DNA of 22,246 nucleotides from contig CALCHI010000504.1 of assembly GCA_937901285.1 (NCBI GenBank), positions 1 through 22,246 of the forward strand, read 5' to 3'. A program made the translations under genes and the position numbers. The number at the start of each line of letters is the position of its first letter. The stretch's first letter is position 1. This document shows positions 7,232 to 14,613 of this stretch, one piece after another. The notes under the pieces are model-generated. The model did not search any database, was not told the DNA's origin, and saw nothing but the letters and a program-made list of their open reading frames with translations. Origin of the DNA: UBA8437 sp003445035. Its GTDB lineage: Bacteria; Planctomycetota; Planctomycetia; Planctomycetales; Planctomycetaceae.

Positions 7232-8348
7232 TCAGGATGTTCCGGGCCCCATGCTCCATCTGAGGAACTCCTCCACGAATTCGTCGATATCACCGTCGAG
7301 TACTGGTTGTGGATTTCCCACCTTCCAACCGGTCCGGGTGTCCTTGACGTATTGTTCGGGATGCAGCACGTAGTTGCGTACGGTCTGCCCGCCGAACCCG
7401 ATCTTGGACTTCTGCCCCCGCTTGGCGGCCAGTTCCGCATCCCGCTTTTCCACCTCGATCTGATACAACTTGGCCGCAAGCATCTTCCTCGCCTGGGCAC
7501 GATTCTTGTGCTGGCTTCTCTGGCTCTGGCACTGCACGACGACACCGCTGGACAGATGAGTCAGACGAATCGCCGAATCCGTCTTATTGACATGCTGACC
7601 GCCCGCCCCACTGGCTCGATAGGTGTCCTCGCGGACATCCGATTCGAAATTGATTTCGACCTGGAGATCCTCATCAATCTCAGGGGTGACATCCACGGCC
7701 GCAAATGACGTGTGCCGCCGACCGGCAGCATCAAACGGGCTGATTCGGATCAGCCGGTGATTTCCGGTCTCACCACGAAGGTATCCGTAGGCGTACGCAC
7801 CACGAATGGCAATCGTGGCACTGCGGATGCCCGCCTCGTCGGCCGCGGACAACTCCATCATTTCCGCGGCATAACCTCTTCGTTCAGCCCACCTCCCGTA
7901 CATCCGCAGGAGCATTTCGGCCCAGTCCGATGAGTCGGTCCCGCCCTCGCCAGCCTGGATCTGGACATATGCGCCGGCCTGGTCGTAAGGATCGGACATC
8001 ATCGAACGAAGTTCGAGTTGTTCGAGTTGTGGCGCGACAGCTTTGACGGTCGCAGCCAATTCCTGGTCGGTTGCCCCGGTCGTATCCTCCTCGGACAGCT
8101 CAGCAAGGACTTCCAGGTCCTCGCCGGCCGCCGACAACTCCTCCAGCGGTTTCAGCGTCGCGTTGAGCCGCTTGAGCGAATCGACCTGTTCCTGGGCGCT
8201 CTCCTGGTTGTCCCAAAATCCGGGGGCGGCCATCCGAGCGTTGATGGCATCACGTTGACCAAGCATCCCATCCAGGTCAAAGGGAGTCCCGGAGTTGAAC
8301 GATCCGTTCGATCACGCCTTCACAGGCGGTTCGCAGTTCATGTTCCAT
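7232..8348 (-). CDS. prfB: Peptide chain release factor 2, with programmed +1 frameshift
   Basis: RF2 recognises UGA and UAA and hydrolyses peptidyl-tRNA in the ribosome. Reading from ATG 8348, 23 codons lead to CTT TGA C at 8282-8276. Shifting by one base at the UGA joins to the long frame ending at 7232, for a total of 371 residues, close to the usual RF2 length. The main frame carries the RF2 stop-codon motif SPF (in RISPFDAAGRRHTSF) and the catalytic GGQ at about 249-251 (SGAGGQHVNKTDSA). Reading only from the internal ATG at 8266 would lose the normal N-terminus. The frameshift makes RF2 synthesis autoregulated: when RF2 is scarce, the UGA is read slowly and shifting wins. The gene lies between rmlB and the DUF1080 lipoprotein gene and has its own promoter candidate at 8416-8444. 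Confidence 0.96.
8276..8282 (-). promoter_or_regulatory. RF2 programmed frameshift site CTTTGAC
   Basis: On the minus strand the bases read CTT TGA C, the conserved RF2 recoding heptamer. CTT (8282-8280) is the slippery codon and TGA (8279-8277) is the in-frame stop; +1 slippage continues as GAC CTG GAT GGG. The purine-rich internal Shine-Dalgarno-like element of the enterobacterial site is only weakly represented here, by CCGGGA a few bases upstream. The assignment is firm because both flanking frames encode RF2 sequence. Confidence 0.93.
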
Positions 8349-8415
8349 CGGATCTGACTCTGGGCCTCTTTCCAGCCGCCCCAACTGGTCACGGCTGTAT
8401 CCCTCGGGGAGACGA

Positions 8416-8444
8416 ATTATACGTGACGGTCCGCTGGGTGCCTA
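8416..8444 (-). promoter_or_regulatory. Sigma-70-type promoter candidate for prfB
   Basis: On the minus strand, TAGGCA (8444-8439, four of six consensus bases) is separated by 17 bases from a perfect TATAAT (8421-8416). Transcription would start near 8409, leaving about 60 bases of leader before the prfB ATG. That leader contains an inverted repeat, CAGCCG...CGGCTG (8397-8373, 13-base loop). The placement in the rmlB-prfB gap suggests prfB can be transcribed independently of gyrA-rmlB. Confidence 0.5.
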
Positions 8445-8472
8445 GCCGGACAGGCCAACTCGTGACAAACGT

Positions 8473-9498
8473 TCACTCCTCCTCCAAACGCTCACCGTAC
8501 TGCTGTTCGTAATACTCGCGGTACGCGCCGCTTCGGACCCGCTCCACCCACTCCCCATTCTGCAGATACCACTCGACTGTGGCTGCCAGGCCCCGGTCAA
8601 AAGACACGGCGGGCTTCCACCCCAGTTCGGACTCAGCACGTGTGCAGTCGATGGCGTAACGCTGGTCGTGTCCCGGCCTGTCGGGAACAAAGCGGATCAA
8701 CGACTCGGGGCGATCAAGCAGTTCCAACAACCGGCGAGTCAGGCCGATATTGGACATTTCCGCTCGGCCGCCGAAATTGTAGATGTCACCAACCTTTCCC
8801 TGCCGCAGCACGGCCGCAATGCCACTGCAGTGATCATCGACGTGAATCCAATCCCGCACGTTCTCGCCGTCCCCATAAACCGGCAACGGCTGGTGATCGA
8901 GTGCGTTGCTGATGAACAACGGAATCAGTTTCTCGGGAAACTGATACGGGCCGTAGTTGTTCGAGCATCGGGTGACGATTCCCGGAAAACCATGCGTGTG
9001 GACGGCCGCCCGCACCAACAGATCCGCGGCAGTTTTTGACGCCGCGTAGGGACTGTTTGGAGCCAGCGGAGTCTCTTCGGTAAACGCTCCGGTGGCCCCC
9101 AGGCTCCCGTAGACTTCGTCTGTCGACACCTGGACAAACCGGCCGATTTCCGCCGCACGAGCGGCATCAATCAGCACCTGCGTCCCCACGATGTTGGTTT
9201 GAATGAACGGCGTGGAATCCAGGATGCTCCGATCGACATGACTCTCCGCAGCGAAGTTCACGATCGCGTCGATGGAAAATTGCTCGAGCAACCCATCGAC
9301 GCGTTCCCGGTCGGAAATATCCCCCGCACAAAACTCGTACCGATCCGAATCGGCCACGCTGACGAGGTTCTCGAGGTTACCTGCATAGGTCAACTTGTCG
9401 AGGTTGACCACCCTCGCACCCGGATCATCCTCTAGCAGCCAACGAATGAAGTTCGAGCCGATAAATCCGCACCCGCCGGTAACCAGCACACAGGACAT
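8473..9498 (-). CDS. rfbB: dTDP-glucose 4,6-dehydratase
   Basis: The 341-residue product is an extended short-chain dehydrogenase that converts dTDP-glucose to dTDP-4-keto-6-deoxyglucose, the second step towards dTDP-rhamnose and other deoxysugars of surface polysaccharides. Visible motifs are the NAD-binding TGGCGFIGSN at residue 7 onward, DKLTYAGN, the catalytic TDEVYG, the active-site YAASK, and SNNYGPYQFPEKLIPLFI. VYGDGENVRDWIHVDDHC and PGHDQRYAID complete the RmlB signature. The length is standard. The ATG lies three bases after the gyrA stop, with GGAG (9505-9508) embedded in the end of gyrA, so translation is probably coupled to gyrA. The other dTDP-rhamnose genes (rmlA, rmlC, rmlD) are not in the window, so the end product cannot be given. 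The symbol rmlB is equivalent. Confidence 0.96.
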   Translation of the reverse strand: MSCVLVTGGCGFIGSNFIRWLLEDDPGARVVNLDKLTYAGNLENLVSVADSDRYEFCAGDISDRERVDGLLEQFSIDAIVNFAAESHVDRSILDSTPFIQTNIVGTQVLIDAARAAEIGRFVQVSTDEVYGSLGATGAFTEETPLAPNSPYAASKTAADLLVRAAVHTHGFPGIVTRCSNNYGPYQFPEKLIPLFISNALDHQPLPVYGDGENVRDWIHVDDHCSGIAAVLRQGKVGDIYNFGGRAEMSNIGLTRRLLELLDRPESLIRFVPDRPGHDQRYAIDCTRAESELGWKPAVSFDRGLAATVEWYLQNGEWVERVRSGAYREYYEQQYGERLEEE

Positions 9499-9501
9499 CC
9501 A

Positions 9502-12147
9502 TCACTCCAAAATCTCACCGGGAATCCGAGCCAGTGATACGAACCGGTCGCCTTCCTTTAGCGAAATCAATCGCACGCCCTGTGTGTTTCGTCCGATGGG
9601 CCGAATGTCCCCGGCACGTACACGTTGCAGCATGCCGCCGGCTGTGATCATCAGGATCTCGTCGGAGTCGCTGACAGCGGCCACGTCGATCACCGGCCCA
9701 TTTCGATCCGTGGTACGAATATCGATCAGTCCCTTGCCACCGCGTCTTTGCCGCCGGTAATGACCTCCACCGGACTCCGGTTCCTCAGCATTTTCCGCAA
9801 CCGATTCCGAGCCGCCTCCGCCTCCGAGTACGGTCCGCTTCCCATACCCGTGCTCGCACACCGTCAGAAGGCTCAGCTCCGGATCAGCCACCACCATTCC
9901 AACCACGTTGTCGTCATCGGCCAGCTTGATCCCGCGGACGCCACGGGTCGCGCGGCCCATGCTGCGGGCATCGACTTCATTGAAGCGAATCGACATTCCC
10001 TGCCGGGTCGCAATCAGGACATCTTGTCCCGGCTCGACCAATCTCACGGCGACCAATTCATCGTCGTCGTCGAGGTTGATCGCAATGATGCCTCCCTGTT
10101 TCGGACGGCTGTAGGCACTCAAAGCCGTTTTCTTAACGATTCCACTCCGGGTCACGATCACCAGAAAACGTTCGTCATCAAATTCCCTGACGGCCAGGCA
10201 ATTGGAAACACTTTCGTCATCACCGAGCGACAGCAAATTCACCAGCGCACGTCCCCGAGCCGCCCGACGGGCCTGCGGAAGGTCATAGACCTTTCGCCAG
10301 TGCACCTTGCCGCGGTTGCTGAAAAACAGGAGCCACGAGTGGGTGCTCGAGGCGAACACGTGTGCGACCGGGTCCTCGTCACCGCTCTTGGCCCCGGCAA
10401 TCCCTTTCCCTCCACGCCCCTGGGCCTTGTACCGCGCCAAGGGAGTTCGCTTGATATAAGACTGACTCGACAGCGTGACAACCATCGGCTGTTCGGTGAT
10501 CAGGTCCTCCCGGTCCACGTGGCGAACTTCTTCTGGCGAAATGTCAGTCCGCCGAGAATTTCCGTACTTGTCCTTGATCTCGACCATGTCGGTCCGCACG
10601 ACGGACTGCAGGTTGGTCTCGTCTGAAAGCAGTCTCAGGTACTCCGCGATATCAGCCAGCAAGCCGGCGTATTCACCATGAAGTTGCTCTCGTTCGAGAT
10701 TGGCTAACGATCCCAGTTGCATCGACACGATCGCTTCGGCCTGCTTTGCCGACAACGTATAACTCTCGGCCGTCTCGCGTTCGCCACAAAACGCGGCGTA
10801 CCCGTCCTCACCCAGCGCCCTGGCCACCAGTTGCGCATCGACCTCCATCTCCTGCAGACTGTCGCGGGCAGCCACGCGACTCTCCGAATTCCGGATCGTC
10901 CGAATCACCTCATCGATATCGATCTGCGCGATCAGAAGCCCCTCGACGGTGTGCTTCCGTTTTCTCGCCTCTGACAACAGGAACTCGGTCCGTCGCCGGA
11001 TCACGTCCACCCGATGCCGGAGAAATTCTTCCAGCAGCCTTTTGACCGACAGGACCTGCGGCCGTCCGCCAACCAACGCCAGCAGGATCAGGCTCACCGT
11101 CGACTGCAATGGCGAAAACTGGAACAACTGGTTGAGGACCACCTCCCGATCAGCGTCCCGCTTCAGCACGATGTGCAATCTCACCTGCCACGGTGGAACA
11201 TTTCGATCGGTCAGGTCAACGATCCGAGCGATCCCCTTGATACGCTCGTCTCGCACCAGCACCTCGAGTTTTTCTCGAATTCGATCCCTGGTCTCTAGAT
11301 AGGGAATCTCGGAGACGACGATCACGTCATTCGTCTTTTCGGTCGTGAACTCCGTTTTCGCTCGCAACACCACCGTCGAACGGCCTGTCAGGTATCCCTG
11401 GCGGATCCCCGCTTCTCCGCAAATCACACCGCCTGTCGGAAAATCCGGCCCGGGCATCTCCTCGATCAATTCGTCGATGGTGATCTCGGGGTCGTCAATC
11501 AAACGCACCACGGACCCGCAAACTTCCGCGAGATTGTGCGGGGGAATGCTGGTGGCCATGCCGACCGCAATGCCGTTCGATCCGTTAACCAGCAGGTTGG
11601 GGAACCGGGAAGGAAGCACCACCGGTTCACTGTTGCGCTGGTCGTAGGTCGGGACGAAGTCGACCGTATCGCGATCGATATCGGCAAGCATTTCGGAGGC
11701 GACCGCCGACAGCCGGGCCTCGGTGTACCGCATCGCCGCCGGCGGCAAACCCGCCAGCGAGCCAAAGTTGCCCTGCTTGTCGATCAGGACATCCCGCATG
11801 ATCCAGTCCTGGCCCATCCGCACGAGCGTGGGATAAATCGACCCATCGCCGTGCGGGTGGTAATTGCCGCTGGTGTCACCGGAGATCTTTGCACATTTGA
11901 CCCGTGATGAGTTCGGGCCCAGTCGCAGATCGTTCATCGCAACCAGGATCCGTCGTTGCGACGGTTTCAGACCATCACGGGCATCGGGAAGCGCCCGACT
12001 GATAATCACACTCATGGCGTACGTGAGATAGCTGTCGCGCATCTCGTCCTGGATGTCGAGCTGAGTGATCTTTTCACCCGGTTCAACAACTCCGCCGCCA
12101 TCAGGTTCGATCGGGCCGTCAGCCTCAATCTCCTGGCCGTCAGTCAC
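9502..12147 (-). CDS. gyrA: DNA gyrase subunit A
   Basis: This is the 881-residue breakage-reunion subunit of gyrase, which with GyrB introduces negative supercoils using ATP. The N-terminal core shows SYLTYAMSVIISRALPDARDGLKPSQRRIL, given here only as the well-known opening (residues 39-67), then the winged-helix region and the catalytic tyrosine Y141 in AAMRYTEARL. The C-terminal beta-pinwheel contains a full GyrA box, QRRGGKG, at about 800-806, which separates it from ParC. The quinolone-determining segment reads HPHGDGSIYPT, with Gly102 and Pro106 at the positions of E. coli Ser83 and Asp87. A Gly/Glu-rich insertion precedes the GyrA box. The GTG start at 12147 is supported by AGGAG seven bases upstream. 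A promoter candidate is at 12305-12333. Confidence 0.97.
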   Translation of the reverse strand: MTDGQEIEADGPIEPDGGGVVEPGEKITQLDIQDEMRDSYLTYAMSVIISRALPDARDGLKPSQRRILVAMNDLRLGPNSSRVKCAKISGDTSGNYHPHGDGSIYPTLVRMGQDWIMRDVLIDKQGNFGSLAGLPPAAMRYTEARLSAVASEMLADIDRDTVDFVPTYDQRNSEPVVLPSRFPNLLVNGSNGIAVGMATSIPPHNLAEVCGSVVRLIDDPEITIDELIEEMPGPDFPTGGVICGEAGIRQGYLTGRSTVVLRAKTEFTTEKTNDVIVVSEIPYLETRDRIREKLEVLVRDERIKGIARIVDLTDRNVPPWQVRLHIVLKRDADREVVLNQLFQFSPLQSTVSLILLALVGGRPQVLSVKRLLEEFLRHRVDVIRRRTEFLLSEARKRKHTVEGLLIAQIDIDEVIRTIRNSESRVAARDSLQEMEVDAQLVARALGEDGYAAFCGERETAESYTLSAKQAEAIVSMQLGSLANLEREQLHGEYAGLLADIAEYLRLLSDETNLQSVVRTDMVEIKDKYGNSRRTDISPEEVRHVDREDLITEQPMVVTLSSQSYIKRTPLARYKAQGRGGKGIAGAKSGDEDPVAHVFASSTHSWLLFFSNRGKVHWRKVYDLPQARRAARGRALVNLLSLGDDESVSNCLAVREFDDERFLVIVTRSGIVKKTALSAYSRPKQGGIIAINLDDDDELVAVRLVEPGQDVLIATRQGMSIRFNEVDARSMGRATRGVRGIKLADDDNVVGMVVADPELSLLTVCEHGYGKRTVLGGGGGSESVAENAEEPESGGGHYRRQRRGGKGLIDIRTTDRNGPVIDVAAVSDSDEILMITAGGMLQRVRAGDIRPIGRNTQGVRLISLKEGDRFVSLARIPGEILE

Positions 12148-12471
12148 TGCCTTGCTCCTGGTCAGCCGCCATTTTGCCTGGGATCATGAGCGCGTCGGGG
12201 ACGCGCCAACCCCCGCATTTTCTGTGTTCAAGTGCGTCTCGCGCGACAATTGTGCGCCATCCTTGCATCGCACTCGCTCGTCGATTTCGTGCACCATCCA
12301 CACCATTTTAGCCAACGCGGCCGTGGCCGACAACGGTCCCAGTCGACGCTCTACGGGCGAGAAACCCGGTTGCCAGAACCCGATTGAAACACGCACAATG
12401 GGAGTTCAGGAACTTCTCCTGGTGTTGCCACTTGTCCATCGTTCCCTCACTTGCAATAGCCATCTCCCAGG
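12148..12471. other. Divergent intergenic region between gyrA and the sensor kinase gene
   Basis: This 324-base gap holds no convincing gene. It contains the gyrA promoter candidate at 12305-12333, a perfect stem GCGCGTC/GACGCGC with a GGG loop (12190-12206) that would lie in the gyrA leader 43 bases before its start, and a small inverted repeat CAGGA/TCCTG (12407-12421) near the kinase start. I do not see a clear promoter for the kinase gene. Short open frames here have no ribosome site and no recognisable content. Confidence 0.6.
12305..12333 (-). promoter_or_regulatory. Sigma-70-type promoter candidate for gyrA
   Basis: On the minus strand, TTGTCG (12333-12328, four of six matches) and TAAAAT (12310-12305, five of six) are separated by 17 bases. 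Transcription would start near 12298, giving a leader of about 150 bases that includes the 12190-12206 hairpin. Such matches arise by chance in intergenic DNA, so this is a moderate candidate. Confidence 0.4.
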
Positions 12472-14613
12472 GTGCCTGACAAACCATCAATCAACACTGA
12501 CACGGCGGTCCAGGACGAATCCGCCGCCGCCGATTCGCAGACCCTCAGTCGGCAATCACGGCATCCCGCGCTGGTGTTGCCCGGTTTTGCGTTCGAACGC
12601 TGCCTGGGTGACGGAGCCTTTGGTTCGGTATGGCTGGCTCGTGAGGAAAACACCGGCCGGATGGTGGCCGTCAAGGTCTACAGCCACCATGGCCGGCTGG
12701 ATTGGACACTCCTGGCCCGGGAAGTCGAAAAACTGGCGGCGCTGGACAGTTCGCGGCACATCGTTGGACTGCTCGCCGTCGGCTGGGAGAGCGATCCCCC
12801 CTACTACGTGATGGAGTATCTCGAAAACGGCTCGTTGGCCAGCCACCTGGTCGACGGTGCACTTTCGGCCTCCGAGGCGGTGAGGATCGCAAAAGGCGTC
12901 CTGCACGGGTTGGTGCACGCCCACGGTCGCGGCATCTTGCACTGCGACCTCAAGCCGGGCAACGTGCTGCTCGACGATGATCTTTCTCCACGCTTGTGCG
13001 ACTTCGGACAATCTCGCCTTTCGCATGAACAGGACCCGGCACTCGGCACCCTCTATTACATGGCCCCGGAACAGGCCGACCTTGCCGCCCACCCGGACGC
13101 GCGCTGGGACGTCTACGCCCTCGGAGCACTCCTTTACCACCTCCTCACCGGAGTGCCACCGCATCGCGACAACGAGTCCGAACGCGACCTGGTCGCCGCT
13201 GGTTCTCTCGCGGATCGCCTCGCGTTTTATCGCCGGCTTGTTGCCGAGAAACAGCGGATTCCCGATCACCGGCGACAGCCCGGTGTCGACCGCCGATTGG
13301 CCGACATTGTTGACCGCTGCCTCCAACTGGATCCCGACGACCGTTTTCCCAATGCCCAGTCGGTTCTCGACGCTTTCACGACACGAGACCGCATGCGATC
13401 GCGACGGCCCCTGATTGCCGCCGGTGGAATTCTGCCACTGCTGCTCGTGGCAGCCATGTTCCTGTTTGGAATCTCAGCCACAAACGATGCCGTGCAAACG
13501 GCACAGGAAAACCTGATCACCCGCTCCCTGGAAAGTGACGCCGTTTCGTCTCGCATCATGGCTCGCGGTGTCGAACGGGAACTGGACAGTTGGCAACAAG
13601 AACTCGCCGACGTCGCATCCTCCCCTCGCCTTCGCGACCTGCTGATTTCCGCCGCTGAACGAGATTGGGAAGGTCGCGACGCCCTGGTGGAATATCTCGA
13701 AACCAAGAGACTGCAGGCCATCGGCAATCGCGCACGCTCAGGACGAAATCCCGACGCCAGTTGGTTCGTCGTCGACGCAAAAGGATTTCAACGCTGGCGG
13801 GGGCCGACCAACGACGACACGCTCGACAAGCAGTGGGCGCATCGCGATTATTTCCACGGCCTGGGAAAAGAACTTCCCAGCGGCGACATCCCCGACACCC
13901 TGTCGCCCGTCAACCATCCACATCTCTCACTCGCCTTTCAGAGTCGTGCGACCGGCCACGCAATTGTCGCGTTCTCTGTTCCCGTACGGGACGCTGACGA
14001 TTCTGTGATCGCCATACTCGCAGGAACGCGTGAGCTTGGGAGTGTGCTTTCGACACCCTACGCAGAGTACAAACCTCGCCCAGGCTCCACGCCGTCCCAC
14101 GGTGTTGACAGGACGATCGCTATCCTCGACTCCCGAGATGGACGCCTTCTGGACCACCCCTGGCTGCACACTCACATCGATACGGCCCCGGTGGTCATGC
14201 TTGACCCACCCACCCAGCAAAAGCTCTTTCCCGCCGGAGAGAAATCCCAGCACGTGGTCCGCGTCCACAACGACTACTCAGACCCCGTCGCCAGGCATGA
14301 TGCCGACATTTTCTCCGGGGACTTGCTCGCTGCGTTCAGCCCGATCGGCAAGACCGGATGGTACGCCATGGTTCAGGAGCGACGTGACCAAGCCCTGCAA
14401 CCGGTGGCGGCCATGCGAAGCAATGTCCTCAGGACATGGCTCGGAGCCCTGACCGTCAGTGGCCTGCTGCTGACTCTCATCTGGGGTTTTGTCCTCAAGA
14501 GTTTCAGCCAAACCGGCCAGCAGCCTGGCCGGAGCCAAAACGATCGACAGCGACTCCTGACTCGAACCCATTCGCCTCCCCCTGCAGTTGAAGGGGATCC
14601 GGACAGTGCTTGA
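12472..14613 (+). CDS. Transmembrane Ser/Thr protein kinase with extracytoplasmic Cache-like sensor
   Basis: The 713-residue product has an N-terminal cytoplasmic kinase domain (about 38-300): glycine loop GDGAFGSV, VAVK lysine K68, catalytic loop HCDLKPGN with D159 and N164, DFG at 177-179, and APE near 198-200. The HRD arginine is cysteine, so it is a non-RD kinase. A membrane helix at about 312-335 (LPLLLVAAMFLFGI) is followed by about 315 extracytoplasmic residues whose RDYFHGLG and WFVVDAKG pieces resemble double-Cache sensors. A second helix at about 653-675 and a short Thr/Ser-bearing cytoplasmic tail end the protein. The kinase probably phosphorylates itself or partners in response to an external ligand. 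The GTG start at 12472 has only a weak AGGG nearby. The gene overlaps the FHA-cyclase gene, a likely functional partner. Confidence 0.9.
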   Translation: MPDKPSINTDTAVQDESAAADSQTLSRQSRHPALVLPGFAFERCLGDGAFGSVWLAREENTGRMVAVKVYSHHGRLDWTLLAREVEKLAALDSSRHIVGLLAVGWESDPPYYVMEYLENGSLASHLVDGALSASEAVRIAKGVLHGLVHAHGRGILHCDLKPGNVLLDDDLSPRLCDFGQSRLSHEQDPALGTLYYMAPEQADLAAHPDARWDVYALGALLYHLLTGVPPHRDNESERDLVAAGSLADRLAFYRRLVAEKQRIPDHRRQPGVDRRLADIVDRCLQLDPDDRFPNAQSVLDAFTTRDRMRSRRPLIAAGGILPLLLVAAMFLFGISATNDAVQTAQENLITRSLESDAVSSRIMARGVERELDSWQQELADVASSPRLRDLLISAAERDWEGRDALVEYLETKRLQAIGNRARSGRNPDASWFVVDAKGFQRWRGPTNDDTLDKQWAHRDYFHGLGKELPSGDIPDTLSPVNHPHLSLAFQSRATGHAIVAFSVPVRDADDSVIAILAGTRELGSVLSTPYAEYKPRPGSTPSHGVDRTIAILDSRDGRLLDHPWLHTHIDTAPVVMLDPPTQQKLFPAGEKSQHVVRVHNDYSDPVARHDADIFSGDLLAAFSPIGKTGWYAMVQERRDQALQPVAAMRSNVLRTWLGALTVSGLLLTLIWGFVLKSFSQTGQQPGRSQNDRQRLLTRTHSPPPAVEGDPDSA

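Noticed and set aside
6354..7373. 339-codon plus-strand open frame
   Set aside because: It is the antisense of the DUF1080 lipoprotein gene and the end of prfB, both of which have recognisable domains; the plus-strand product has no motif or ribosome site.
9625..10626. 333-codon plus-strand open frame
   Set aside because: It is antisense to the C-terminal domain of gyrA and has low-complexity His/Arg-rich content typical of a GC-rich shadow frame.
12065..12811. 248-codon plus-strand frame across the gyrA start and kinase start
   Set aside because: It overlaps two well-supported genes and has Ser/Arg/Pro-rich shadow composition without a ribosome site.
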